From JAXLYE01 sp046351595 (GTDB lineage: Bacteria; Myxococcota_A; Polyangia; Palsa-1104; JAEUJZ01): a stretch of DNA of 64,000 bases. Of the stretch, positions 8,107-17,700 are shown in pieces. The stretch lies in NCBI GenBank assembly GCA_046351595.1, contig JAXLYE010000009.1:124001-188000 (forward strand), written 5' to 3'. The position numbers and the translations under genes were made by a program. Numbering within the stretch: position 1 is the first letter of the stretch; every line of letters starts with the position of its first letter. The notes beneath the pieces were generated by a model. It made no database searches, was not told the DNA's origin, and worked only from the letters and a program-made list of their open reading frames with translations.

Positions 8107-9150
8107 CTAGCGCCGGCCGCGCCGCGCCGCCAGCTCGCGCTCCACGGTGCTCGCCCGGCGCTCCGCTTCCTCGACGGTGCGACGGGCGCGCTCGGCGCGG
8201 GCGCGGGCCTCCTGCTCGGCGCGCTCGGCGCGGCCCTGCTCGGCCTCGGCGGCGCTGAGCTCGCGGCGGGCGGCGGCGACGCGGCGCTCGGCCTCGGCGG
8301 CGGCGCGGCTGCAGCGGCTGAGCTCCTGCTCGGCGCTGCGCAGCGCGGCCCGCGCATCCCTCTGACCCTGGGCGTGGGCGTCGCGCTGCTCGCGCAGGCG
8401 GGCCAGCTCGGCCCGGGCGCGCTCACGCTCCGTCTGGCGCTCGGCGGCGAGGCGGGCGGCTTCCGAGCGCGCCCGCGCGAGGCGTGTGGTGTCGCGGTCG
8501 TCCTTCTTGGCGCGGGCGCGAGGCGGGCGGGTGCGGCTCGGGGCCGGGCGCTCCGGCTTGCGCGACGGACTGGTGCGAAAAGGCCGGGCACTGCGCGGGC
8601 TGGCGGCGGCGTCGGCCGGGTCGCCGGTCAGCGCCTCGAGGCCGGGCGGATCCACGTCCGCGCTCAGGCGCCCGGCGCGCACGGTGTCGTCGGGCGCGCG
8701 CAGCGCCAGCGCGTGCAGCGTCGAGCCGATGCGCGCCAGCGTGGCCGAGGTCGCGGCGCGCCCGTCCTTTTCGAGCAGCCGCTGCGCCTTGTCCTGCAGC
8801 GCCGCCAGCACCTGCCGCAGCGTCGCCTGACCGCGGTGCAGCGCCTGCGTGCCGCCGCTGCCGAGGTTCGCGTAGGCCTGGCGCAGCGCCTCACCCGCCG
8901 CCGAAAGGCGCGCCCACGCCTCGGGCTCGCGGAAGAAGAGCTGGTTCACGGTCCACGCCGACACGCTCGGCTTCTTGCGCGCGCGCAGCGCCTTGGCCGC
9001 CTCGGTGCGCCCGCGCCGCTTCATCTCGGCCGCGGCGGCGTTGCGCTGCGCCGTGAACTCCTCGAGCGGCGCCTGGTACAGCGCGTCCAGCTCGCCGTCC
9101 TTCACGCCGCCCGGCACCTTGCCCGGCGCCTTGCCCGTCGCCTTTGCCAT
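8107..9150 (-). CDS. hypothetical protein with long C-terminal coiled coil
   Basis: A 347-residue protein. The N-terminal region (about 15-130; 'LYQAPLEEFTAQRNAAAAEMKRRG', read in parts, then 'KPSVSAWTVNQLFF') is a pattern I have seen in uncharacterised proteins of actinobacteria and myxobacteria. Pro/Arg-rich linker about 180-215. Residues about 220-345 are almost entirely Ala/Arg/Glu and predicted as a continuous coiled coil. No signal peptide or membrane helix; likely cytoplasmic or nucleoid-associated, given the highly basic, Ala-rich tail. The reverse strand carries long open frames, but they are shadows. No Shine-Dalgarno is evident, so the start is chosen as the first ATG of the conserved region. 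The function is unknown. Confidence 0.8.
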   Translation of the reverse strand: MAKATGKAPGKVPGGVKDGELDALYQAPLEEFTAQRNAAAAEMKRRGRTEAAKALRARKKPSVSAWTVNQLFFREPEAWARLSAAGEALRQAYANLGSGGTQALHRGQATLRQVLAALQDKAQRLLEKDGRAATSATLARIGSTLHALALRAPDDTVRAGRLSADVDPPGLEALTGDPADAAASPRSARPFRTSPSRKPERPAPSRTRPPRARAKKDDRDTTRLARARSEAARLAAERQTERERARAELARLREQRDAHAQGQRDARAALRSAEQELSRCSRAAAEAERRVAAARRELSAAEAEQGRAERAEQEARARAERARRTVEEAERRASTVERELAARRGRR

Positions 9151-9257
9151 GGGGCCACCGCACTCCGTCCGCTCGTGAACCGTTCGGCTGCGCGGTCATC
9201 GCGCACCTGGCTCGAGTCTATGTCGACCTGCGCGTGCTGGCCGCGGTCCGCGTAGCC

Positions 9258-9263
9258 TACAAT
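9258..9263 (+). promoter_or_regulatory. -10 box of leaderless-type promoter
   Basis: TACAAT, 6 bases before the ATG at 9270, with no Shine-Dalgarno between them. This is the spacing expected if transcription starts at the A of the ATG. Confidence 0.6.
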
Positions 9264-9269
9264 GCTCGC

Positions 9270-10271
9270 ATGCTGCTCGTGTGCTTTCGTCGCGCTGCCG
9301 CGGTCCCGGCGCTGGGCTCCGCCGTCTTGTCGCTGTCCGCCGCGGCGTGGCTCCTGGCCGCTCGGCCAGCCACCGGCCAGCCTGCCGCGCCCGCGCCCGC
9401 ACCCGCTTCGGCCGCCGCCGCGACGACGAGCGCCGGCCCTGCCGAGGTGCCCGCGGATCTGAAGCGCGACGAGGTCCGCTGCAGCGGCGATACGTGCGCG
9501 ATCGGCGCCTGCCTGCTGCAGGAGCTGTCGCAGGATCCGAGCCGCCTTGCGACGGCCGCGCGCATCGTGCCGGTCACGGCGCAGGGCCAGGTCCGCGGCT
9601 TCCGCCTGTTCGGGCTGCGACCGGACTCGCTGCCGGGGCGGCTCGGGCTCGTGAACGGCGACCTGGTGCTCGGCGTAAACGGGCAGCCGCTGACCACGCC
9701 GGACCGGGCGCTCGGCGCGCTCGCGGCGCTGCGCGGGGCGGACAGCGCGATCTTCAACCTGGAGCGCGAGGGCCAGCCGCTGACGCGGCGCATTCTCTTC
9801 GACCGCCGGCCGCTGCGCGACGGGGAGTGCCCGAAGCCGCCGACCCCGGCCCCGGCCCCGGCCGGCCCATCGCCGGTCGCGAAGAAGGCGCCCGAGGTCG
9901 GCGCGCAAGAGGCGCTGCGCCGCATCACCAAGGACCTGCGCTGCCAGGGCGATCGCTGCACCCTGCACCGCAGCTCCCTCGACGAGCTGCTCAGCCACTC
10001 GGAGCTGCTGGCGCAGAGCGCGCGCCTGGTCCCGGTGTTCAAGGACGGGCAGGCGCAGGGCTTCAAGGTGATGGGCCTGCGCCCGGGCTCGCTGCTCGGG
10101 CTGCTCGGCCTGCGCAACGGCGACGAGCTGCGCGAGATCAACGGCTTCGATCTGAGCTCGCCCGAGCGCGCGCTCGCGGCCTATGCGTCGCTGCGCAGCG
10201 CCACCGAGCTGCGGGTCGGCCTGCTGCGTGCCGGCGCGCCGCGGACCCGGACCTATGTCATCGTGCCCTGA
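9270..10271 (+). CDS. secreted protein with two tandem GspC-type PDZ modules
   Basis: A 333-residue protein: N-terminal hydrophobic signal (about 10-32), Pro/Ala linker, then two copies of one module. Copy 1 (about 62-185) has 'RCSGDTCAI...ARIVPVTAQGQVRG', 'LRPDSLPGRLGLVNGD' and 'VNGQPLTTPDRALGALAAL'. Copy 2 (about 215-333) has 'RCQGDRCTL...ARLVPVFKDGQAQG', 'LRPGSLLGLLGLRNGDEL' and 'INGFDLSSPERALAAYASL'. These are the features of the C-terminal PDZ domain of type II secretion protein GspC, with a conserved pair of Cys ahead of each. GspC normally has one PDZ and an inner-membrane HR domain, which is missing. I infer a periplasmic protein-binding adaptor, not GspC itself. No other type II secretion genes are nearby. 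The start is fixed by the TACAAT box 6 bases before the ATG. Confidence 0.85.
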   Translation: MLLVCFRRAAAVPALGSAVLSLSAAAWLLAARPATGQPAAPAPAPASAAAATTSAGPAEVPADLKRDEVRCSGDTCAIGACLLQELSQDPSRLATAARIVPVTAQGQVRGFRLFGLRPDSLPGRLGLVNGDLVLGVNGQPLTTPDRALGALAALRGADSAIFNLEREGQPLTRRILFDRRPLRDGECPKPPTPAPAPAGPSPVAKKAPEVGAQEALRRITKDLRCQGDRCTLHRSSLDELLSHSELLAQSARLVPVFKDGQAQGFKVMGLRPGSLLGLLGLRNGDELREINGFDLSSPERALAAYASLRSATELRVGLLRAGAPRTRTYVIVP

Positions 10272-10326
10272 CGGCGACGGCGACGGCGACGGCTGACCGC
10301 TGACCGCTGACTGCTGACTGCTGACC
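10271..10326. repeat. hexamer and heptamer tandem repeats after a stop codon
   Basis: CGGCGA-type hexamers (about four copies) run directly out of the stop codon of the PDZ gene and are followed by five heptamers of CTGACCG/CTGACTG (10293-10326). The CCGCTGAC core recurs in the 13-bp repeats at 62691-62755. Confidence 0.75.
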
Positions 10327-10382
10327 TGGGCCCGCGCCCCGAGCGTCCCGCGCGCCGCCCCTGCAAAAGAAGGAGTGCCAGT

Positions 10383-11648
10383 ATGAGCGAACCAGGATCC
10401 GGGCCGCGCGGCTCGCGGGCCCATGACATCGTGCTGTTCGGGGCCACCGGCTTCACCGGCCAGCTCGTCGCCGAGTACCTGGCGCGGCAGCGGCCCGAGG
10501 GGCTGCGCTGGGCGCTCGGCGGCCGCAGCCGCGACAAGCTCGAGCGCGTGCGCAGCGGCCTCGCGGCGATCGATGGGCGCCTCGCCGAGCTGCCGCTGGT
10601 GCTCGCCGACAGCAACGACGAGGCGGCGCTGCAGCGGCTGGCCGCGAGCACGCGCGTGGTCTGCACCACCGCCGGCCCGTTCGTGCTGCACGGCAAGAAG
10701 CTGCTCGCGGCGTGCGCCGAGGCGGGCACCGACTACTGCGACATCACCGGCGAGGTGCCGTTCATCCGCTGGGCCATCGATACGCAGCAGGCGCGTGCCA
10801 AGGAGTCGGGCGCGCGCATCGTCTCGTGCTGCGGCTTCGACTCGCTGCCGTCGGATCTCGGGGTGCTGCTGCTCGCCGAAAACCTGCAGCAGCGCGGCGC
10901 GCAGCTGGCCGCGGCCACGCTCGCGGTCGAGCGCGTGCACGGCGAGCTCAGCGGCGGCACCCTGGCCTCGATGATGAACCTCATGGAGGAGGCGAGCCGG
11001 GACCGCGGCCTGCGCCGGCTGCTCGCCAGCCCGTACGCGCTGGTGCCCGAGCGCGAGTCCGAGCGGGATCCAAAGGACGCGGAGCTGCGCGGCGTGCGCT
11101 GGGACGAGGAGCTTCGACGCTGGACCGCGCCGTTCGTCATGGCCGCGATCAATACCCGCGTCGTCCGTCGCAGCAACGCGCTGCTCGGCCATCCCTACGG
11201 CCGCTCGTTCCGCTACAGCGAGGTGATGGCGTTCCCGCGCGGGCCGAAGGGCCTGGCGCTGGCCGCGGGGCTGACCGGCGGGCTCGGGCTGTTCATGCTC
11301 GTGGCGAGCAGCGACCGGCTGCGGCCCCTCGTCGCCAAGCGGCTGCCGGCGCCGGGTCAGGGTCCGTCGCAGGCCGAGCGCGAGGCCGGCCTGTTCCGTG
11401 TGCGCCTGATCGGGCAGAGCGCGCCGGACGCGAGCGGTCGCGTGCTGCGCGCGCAGGCCCGCGTCGAGGCCAACGGCGATCCGGGCTACAGCGAGACGGC
11501 AAAGATGCTGGCGGAGTCGGCGCTGTGCTTGGCGCTCGACGAGCTGCCGGCGCCGGGCGGGATCCTGACGCCGTCGGTGTGCCTGGGGCACAAGCTGATC
11601 GAGCGGCTGCGCCGCCGCGACATGGTGTGGTCGGTGGAGTCGATCTGA
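10383..11648 (+). CDS. SCCPDH-like oxidoreductase (trans-acting enoyl reductase family)
   Basis: A 421-residue protein of the saccharopine dehydrogenase-like family that includes human SCCPDH and the mycobacterial trans-acting enoyl reductase of phthiocerol lipids. N-terminal Rossmann motif GATGFTG (about 20-26), 'WALGGRSRDKL', 'VVCTTAGPFVLHGKKLLAAC', 'GTDYCDITGE' and 'CCGFDSLPSDLG' are all typical. A hydrophobic segment (about 285-305, 'GLALAAGLTGGLGLFMLVA') matches the membrane-associated helix of this family. The C-terminal part contains 'GDPGYSETAKMLAESALCLA' and 'GGILTPSVCLG'. Probable role: NAD(P)H-dependent reduction in lipid metabolism, substrate unknown; saccharopine itself is unlikely. 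GAAGGAG precedes the ATG. It is monocistronic and converges with the DUF2330 gene. Confidence 0.9.
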   Translation: MSEPGSGPRGSRAHDIVLFGATGFTGQLVAEYLARQRPEGLRWALGGRSRDKLERVRSGLAAIDGRLAELPLVLADSNDEAALQRLAASTRVVCTTAGPFVLHGKKLLAACAEAGTDYCDITGEVPFIRWAIDTQQARAKESGARIVSCCGFDSLPSDLGVLLLAENLQQRGAQLAAATLAVERVHGELSGGTLASMMNLMEEASRDRGLRRLLASPYALVPERESERDPKDAELRGVRWDEELRRWTAPFVMAAINTRVVRRSNALLGHPYGRSFRYSEVMAFPRGPKGLALAAGLTGGLGLFMLVASSDRLRPLVAKRLPAPGQGPSQAEREAGLFRVRLIGQSAPDASGRVLRAQARVEANGDPGYSETAKMLAESALCLALDELPAPGGILTPSVCLGHKLIERLRRRDMVWSVESI

Positions 11649-11702
11649 GCGGCCCAAGGCGGCGCGGGCGCCCGCTCGAGCTCTTCGAGGAGGGCGCTGC
11701 GG

Positions 11703-13481
11703 CTAGGCGCTGCGACGGCGGCGCAGGAGCAGGGCGGTGCTGCCGAGCAGCAGCCCGAGCGCCGAGGCGGCCCCGGCGCCGCTGCCCGGAGCCGCGCTGC
11801 AGCCGCCGGTGCCGAGCGCCTGGCGGATGGCCGAGGTGTTGTCGACCAGGACCTCGGGCTCACCGACCTCGCGCAGCGTCTGGATCTGCTGGCTGAACGG
11901 CGCGCTGAGGCCGCTCCACTGGTTGCTGTCGGCCTCGTTCACCGTGAACAGCCGCTTGAAGCCGCTGGCCGTCTCCAGCGTCGCCGAGCTGTACATCTCC
12001 TTCGAGAAGAAGCCCGAGCAGTTGTACGTCAGCGTCGCCTCGTGCAGGTTTGCATAGTCGCTGAGGCTGGGGTTGTAGCTGAACACCGGATCCTTGTTCA
12101 TGTCCTCGGGCGACAGCGTCGTGTACAGGCGCGTCAGGTAGGCGAAGCGATCGAAGGCGGCGCCGGCGTCCAGGGTCGGCTCGACGACGCGCGTGCGCAG
12201 CTCCGGCACCACCATGGCGCCGTCGAAGGCCGCGAGCGCCGCCTCGATGTCGGTGTACTTGGCCGGGTTGTTGCGTCGATCGGTGTTCAGGTAGAAGTCG
12301 ATGCGCGCGTAGTACGTCGCCAGCGTCACGCCCTGCGCCTTGAGCGCGGCGGGCAGCGGGATGAAGCGCTCCATCGTCCCGGTGAACTGGCTGTTGGTGG
12401 CGCTGAAGCCGCCGCCGAGCGCGCCCTGCACGAACGACACCGGGTCCTTCACCAGCGCCAGCGTGTCGAGGTTGCCGAAGCGGCCGGGCGCGTTCAAGAG
12501 GTTGCGCATGACCGTGCTGGCGCCGGCGTACTCGGTGACGAACGAGTGCTTGCCGTCGGCCTCGCCCACCGCCTTGATGATGACGTCGTTGTAGTTGGCG
12601 CCGGAGGTGAACCAGTTGATCTGCGCGTCGTTGATGACGGTGTGATAGTAGTTGCGCGGGATGGCGCGACCGGCGCCGAGCATCCACACCTGGATGCCCA
12701 TGTTGGGCTGCGCCGCCACCGACGTCAGCACCAGCGGGATCATCGGCAGGTCGCTCTTGTAGCGCAGCACCACCGGCTGCAGCGCGCCCGAGGACTCGCC
12801 GGCCTTGAGCTTGAGCGCCAGGAAGAACGCGCCGGGCCGGATGTACGGCGCCGAGGCCTGCTCGGTGCCGGCGGGGACGAAGTAGCGGTTGTCCGTCAGC
12901 CACTTCAGCATCAGGTCTTTGTTGTCGGCCTTGAGGATCGCGAAGTCATACGGGCCGATCGAGCTCTGCACGACGAGCGGGCTGGGCGGCGCCCCGGGCG
13001 CGCCCATGTCGAAGCCGCCGGCGCTGTCCGCGGCCGAGAGCGGCGGCAGGCCGGCGGTGTTGCGCGAGGCGCTCTTGCCGCCGCAGTCGGGGTAGACGCG
13101 CTTGAGCCGGTACTTGGGCTGCGTCGTCGAGGTCAGCTGCGTGAACAGCTCGTCGACGCCGAGCTCGATGCCGTCCTTGCCGGTGCGATCCTTGGGCACC
13201 GCGGGCAGCGGCAGCAGCCAGCCGAACTCGCCGGGCTTGCCGCTGTACTGGATCTGGATGTGCGCCAGGACCTCGCCGTTCTCGTGCGCGAACAGGATGC
13301 GCTCGCCCGCCTGGACGATCGGCACCGATGGATCCGGCGGCGCGAAACAGCCGCAGGCCTGCGCCGTGCTGGGCACAAGGGCCGAGCCTGTGGCGAACAC
13401 AGCGACGGCGCCCAGGCCGATGCCGGCCAGGCGACCGGCAAGGGGGAGCGACGAGAGACGGCGGAGGGAGCGGGTGCGCAT
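11703..13481 (-). CDS. DUF2330 surface protein with MYXO-CTERM-like tail
   Basis: A 592-residue exported protein. Signal peptide about 1-42, then 'CGCFAPPD', the Cys-x-Cys start typical of DUF2330 proteins, and 'GERILFAHENGEVLAHIQIQYSG' with 'FGWLLPLP'. The C-terminus has Cys561, a hydrophobic helix (LGLLLGSTALLL) and RRRR, the tripartite arrangement of MYXO-CTERM sorting signals found in Myxococcota, where the Cys is lipidated and the protein reaches the cell surface after rhombosortase-type processing. AAGGAG lies 7 bases before the ATG. The promoter is of sigma-54 type: TGGCAC-N5-CTGCA at 13545-13560 with 12-base GG-GC spacing. Function unknown; members are common in multiple copies in myxobacteria. 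A plain rhomboid gene occurs at 49847, but a link is not shown. Confidence 0.92.
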   Translation of the reverse strand: MRTRSLRRLSSLPLAGRLAGIGLGAVAVFATGSALVPSTAQACGCFAPPDPSVPIVQAGERILFAHENGEVLAHIQIQYSGKPGEFGWLLPLPAVPKDRTGKDGIELGVDELFTQLTSTTQPKYRLKRVYPDCGGKSASRNTAGLPPLSAADSAGGFDMGAPGAPPSPLVVQSSIGPYDFAILKADNKDLMLKWLTDNRYFVPAGTEQASAPYIRPGAFFLALKLKAGESSGALQPVVLRYKSDLPMIPLVLTSVAAQPNMGIQVWMLGAGRAIPRNYYHTVINDAQINWFTSGANYNDVIIKAVGEADGKHSFVTEYAGASTVMRNLLNAPGRFGNLDTLALVKDPVSFVQGALGGGFSATNSQFTGTMERFIPLPAALKAQGVTLATYYARIDFYLNTDRRNNPAKYTDIEAALAAFDGAMVVPELRTRVVEPTLDAGAAFDRFAYLTRLYTTLSPEDMNKDPVFSYNPSLSDYANLHEATLTYNCSGFFSKEMYSSATLETASGFKRLFTVNEADSNQWSGLSAPFSQQIQTLREVGEPEVLVDNTSAIRQALGTGGCSAAPGSGAGAASALGLLLGSTALLLRRRRSA

Positions 13482-13544
13482 GCGGATCTCCTTGCGGGCG
13501 AGTCAGGTTCGGAGCGATTGCAGCTCCGCTAGAAAGCGAGTCTT

Positions 13545-13560
13545 TGCAGCTGCTGTGCCA
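13545..13560 (-). promoter_or_regulatory. sigma-54-type promoter of the DUF2330 gene
   Basis: On the minus strand TGGCACAGCAGCTGCA: GG and GC elements 12 bases apart, close to the TGGCAC-N5-TTGCA consensus. Predicted start of transcription near 13534, giving a leader of about 53 bases to the ATG at 13481. Confidence 0.65.
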
Positions 13561-13707
13561 GCCCGACCCAGGCAGCAGCAGGCCCTCTTTGTCGACGGAG
13601 AGAGGCTCAAGCTGAGGTCCCGACCGCCGTCGCCGGTCGCAGATTCCTGAGGGCGGACGGGGGCGCCGCGCAGATTCCGGAGCGACGGGCGGATCGCGAC
13701 CGCGGGC

Positions 13708-14484
13708 TCAGCCGCCGGACTCGAGCCGGATGAACGGATCCGGACCGGGCTCGAGCTCGGACAGCGTCGGTGCGCCCGCGACCTCGGTGAGCCGCAGGGT
13801 CATCGGCAGGTGCTGGAACTTGTGCTCGGTCGCGACCCAGGCGCCCGTCGACAGCTGCGTCCAGCCGTCCCACGCGACGAACAGCCCCTTGACCGGCAGG
13901 ATCGAGACCCACATCTGCCAGCCGCGCGGCCGCCCGTCCGGACCGAGCAGCCACAGGTACGAATCACCCGGTGTCAGCCCGACGCCGCCGTAGGAGACCT
14001 CGAGCGCCAGGCTGCCGTCCGGCTGCGCCACCGTCTTGCGCGTCACGCCCTCGTCGAACAGCTTGGTCAGCGGGTTCAGCCAGTACGAGTCGTTGATCCA
14101 GGCCGCGTACGCCTTGTCGAGGAGCTTGCGCTGCTCGTCGCCGGTCACCCACGAGCCGCCCTTCTGCACCACGCCGCCCCGGGTCGTCAGGTTCACATAG
14201 ACCGTGACGTTGCCCCACGCGACGCGGTCGTACATGCGCTTGCGGTCCCACAGGTGGCGGTTGCGGCCGCCGAAGAACCAGCGCACCGCCTGCGTGCGCT
14301 CCCAGGCGTCCTTGTCGACGGCGCGCTCGATGCGGCGGGCGAGCTCGTCGGCGGCAGGGCCGCTCTGGGCGCGGGGCCGCGGCTGGCTGAGCGCGACCAC
14401 CGCCACCGCCAGCCCGAGCGCGAGCACAACGAGCACGATCACGACCGGGACTCCGACGCGGCGAAGCAGGGAACGTCTGGCCAT
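13708..14484 (-). CDS. membrane-anchored hypothetical protein
   Basis: A 258-residue protein with an N-terminal uncleaved-anchor pattern: MARRSLLRR, then a long hydrophobic helix (about 10-34) of V/L/A. The rest is predicted periplasmic and soluble, with 'KDAWERTQAVRWFFGGRNRHLWD', 'GNVTVYVNLTTRGG', 'AYAAWINDSYWLNPLTKLFD' and 'GDSYLWLLGPDGRPRGWQMWV', rich in Trp and Tyr. I do not recognise the family; similar proteins of unknown function occur in myxobacteria and may bind lipid or carbohydrate. The start at 14484 is supported by TATCAT 7 bases upstream and no Shine-Dalgarno; a longer frame to 14802 is unlike protein. It is divergent from the M36 protease gene, sharing a 296-base upstream region. 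Confidence 0.82.
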   Translation of the reverse strand: MARRSLLRRVGVPVVIVLVVLALGLAVAVVALSQPRPRAQSGPAADELARRIERAVDKDAWERTQAVRWFFGGRNRHLWDRKRMYDRVAWGNVTVYVNLTTRGGVVQKGGSWVTGDEQRKLLDKAYAAWINDSYWLNPLTKLFDEGVTRKTVAQPDGSLALEVSYGGVGLTPGDSYLWLLGPDGRPRGWQMWVSILPVKGLFVAWDGWTQLSTGAWVATEHKFQHLPMTLRLTEVAGAPTLSELEPGPDPFIRLESGG

Positions 14485-14491
14485 GGGGGCG

Positions 14492-14497
14492 ATGATA
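14492..14497 (-). promoter_or_regulatory. -10 box of leaderless-type promoter
   Basis: TATCAT on the minus strand, 7 bases before the ATG at 14484, with no Shine-Dalgarno sequence. Confidence 0.55.
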
Positions 14498-14648
14498 CAC
14501 AGAACCCTCCGCGGGTCGCTCCAAGAGTCGCGGGCCTGCTGGGGGCCTCCCACCCAGATCGCGGGTGCAGCCCCATCAGGGCGCCCCCAAACGCGGCGCG
14601 CACCGTCGTGCCCGACGGAGATGGAACGGTCGAGGCCGCTCGCAATCG

Positions 14649-14664
14649 TCGCACGCTTCTTGCA
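14649..14664 (+). promoter_or_regulatory. possible weak sigma-54-type promoter of the M36 protease gene
   Basis: TCGCAC-N5-TTGCA: the -12 part is perfect but one G of the essential -24 GG is a C. The predicted start near 14675 leaves a leader of about 105 bases. Weak call. Confidence 0.25.
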
Positions 14665-14780
14665 ACAATTCCGCGCAGTTGGCGCCGGTGCGACGTCGGC
14701 AGCCGCCGACCCGTCGCTGTGCAGGCCGCACGCCGACGTAGTTCCAAAACTGCGCAGGTCTTGAACGAGAAGGAGCAGCA

Positions 14781-17700
14781 ATGAAGCGAGGACTGACCTC
14801 ACGACTACCCGCTGGGCGACGGACCCTGGCGCGGCTGACGCTTGGCGCCTGGGGCCTGTGGGGCGCCGCGGCGTCGCTGTCGCTGTCGCTGGGCGCCGGC
14901 TGCAGCGACGGGCGAGGAACCCAAGGCTTGTCGCCCGCGGCGCCCGCGCAGGCCGCGGCCGACGGCGAGCGCGTACTTCCGGTCAGCGCCTACGTCGTGC
15001 ACCGCGACACGGCCGCGGGCCTGCCGAACCTGGCGTGGCTCGAGGCCAAGCGTCCGGTGGCGCCGGGCACGCCCGCGGCCGAGGTGGCGTGGGCGACGCT
15101 GCGCGGCCTGCCGGCTGCGTACAAGCTCGATGCGGCGGCGCTGCGCTCGGCGTCGCTCGTGAGCGTCCACGACACCGGCAACGGCCCGCTCATAGCGAGC
15201 TTCACGCAGAAGGTCGAGGACCGCGACGTCTTCGGCAGCCGCATGGCCATCACCCTCGATCGCCACAGCCAGCCGCAGCTCGCCTCGGGCCACCTCGTGC
15301 CGGCGGTGCGGCCGCTCTCGACGCAGTTCGTGCTTGACGAGGCGGAGGCGGCGGCGGCGGCGCTGCGCGGCCTGACCGCGGTCACGGTCGAGCGCACCGA
15401 GAACAAGGGCCGGGAGGCCGGCGGCTACACCGCGCTGACCCTGGTCGGTAGCACCGGCGGCGTCGTGCTGAACGCACCCGCGCGCGCCAAGCAGGTCTTC
15501 TTCCCGAGCCGCGCCGGCCTGATCCCGGCCTACTACGTCGAGCTCGACGTCAGCCGCAGCGACGGGCAGGACGCGCGCATGTACTCGCTGGTCATCGACG
15601 CCACGGACGGCCGCGTGCTGTTCCAGAACGACCTGACGGCCAGCGACTCGTTCACCTACCGCGTCTACGCCGACGACAGCGGCGCCTTCCTGCCGTTCGA
15701 CGGCCCCCAGGGCACTGCGTATACGCCGCACCCGACGGGGAACCGCGACAAGTCGGCGCCCGCGAACGTGCCCGCCAAGCTGGTCAAGCTGCAGAACGCG
15801 CCGTTCTCGAAGAACGACCCGTGGCTCGACGCCGGTGCCACCGAGGCCAAGGGCAACAACGTCTGGGCCTACGCCGACATCGCCGCGCCCGACGGCTACG
15901 GCATGGGCGACGTCAACCTGCCGACGAGCGCGGCCGGGACCTTCGACTACACCGTCGATCCCGACACCGACGCCTCGAAGTCGAACGAGGCGATCCACGC
16001 GGTCACGACGCAGCTGTTCTACACGCTCAACTTCATGCACGACTTCTTCTACGACCCCGGCTGGAACGAGGCCGCCTACAACCCCCAGGCCAAGAACTTC
16101 GGCCGCGGCGGCACCGAGGGCGACGCCATCAAGGCCGAGGCGCAGGACAACTCCGGCCGCAACAACGCCAACGCCAGCACGCCGGCCGACGGGCGCTCGC
16201 CGCGCATCCAGATGTACCTGTTCGACAACAGCAGCTCGCAGAGCCAGATCACCGCGCCGATGGAGCTGGCCGCGGATCTCGACTCGGGCGGCGCCTCGTT
16301 CGGGCCCGGGACCTTCAGCCTGACGGGCGACCTGGTTCTGGTCGACGACGGCGTCGTCTCGACCATGATGGGCGGCGCGGTCACCGACGGCTGCGAGACG
16401 CCGTTCAAGAACGCCGCGGCGCTGGCCGGCAAGATCGCGGTCGTCGATCGCGGCGCCTGCAACTTCGTGCTCAAGGTGAAGAACGCGCAGACGCAGGGCG
16501 CGGCCGCGGTCGTCGTCGTCAACAACGTCGCGGGCGCGGGCGCCATGGGCATGACCGGCACCGACGCCACCGTCACCATCCCCTCGGTCGGCATCAGCAA
16601 GGAGGACGGCGACAAGATCAAGGCCAAGCTCGCCGCCGGCTCGACGGTGAGCGTGACGCTCAAGGTGCAGAAGTACGTGCGCGACGGCTCGCTCGACACC
16701 ACCATCGTCTCGCACGAGTGGGGCCACGTGCTGTCCAACCGCCTCATCGGCAACGGCAACGGCCTGACCAACCTGCAGGGCCGCGGCATGGGCGAGGGCT
16801 GGAGCGACTTCGTGGCGCTTCTGACCATCACCCGCCCCGAGGACGCGATGGCGCCGTCGAACGCGGGCTGGAACGGCGTCTTCCCCGTCGGCACGCACGC
16901 CCTCGCCGCGCCCGGCAACTACGCCTACTACGACGGCATCCGCCGCTACCCGTACTCCGCGGATCTCAAGAAGAACCCGCTGACCTACCGCATGATCGAG
17001 GACGGCGTCGCCCTGCCCATGACGCCCAAGCCCGCCTTCGGCGCCGACGGCAGCGACAACTCCGAGGTGCACAACACCGGCGAGGTCTGGTCCGCGATGC
17101 TGTTCGAGTGCTACACGGGCCTTCTGCGCGACACCGCGCGCTTCACCTTCGAGCAGGCCAACCGGCGCATGCGCGACATCCTGGTCGCGTCGCTCAAGAT
17201 CACGCCGGCGGCGCCGACGGTGCTCGAGGCGCGCGACGCGGTGCTGGCTGCGGCCCGCACCATCGACCCGCGCGACTTCCAGATCTGCTGGGACGGCTTC
17301 GCCAAGCGCGGCGCCGGCATGGGCGCCAAGGGCCCGGACCGCGGCACCGCCGGCAACAAGGGCGTCAGCGAGAGCTACATGGTCGGCGGCGACGTCGAGA
17401 TCGCCGAGATCAAGCTCGACCAGTCGAGCACCGACTGCGATCACGACGACGTGCTCGACCCGGGCGAGTCCGGCAAGCTGACGATCACGCTGCGCAACAT
17501 CGGCGCCAAGGATCTCGCCGACACGACGGTCCAGGTCAGCTCGAACAACCCGGCGGTGACGATCAAGTCGGGCAGCGCCAAGGCCGCCAAGCTCGAGCCC
17601 TACAAGACCACGCAGCTCACCTTCGAGCTGGCGATGGCGCGCGACGCCAAGCCGCTGACCGCGTTCGACCTGAAGATCGACGTCACGGATCCGGCGCTCA

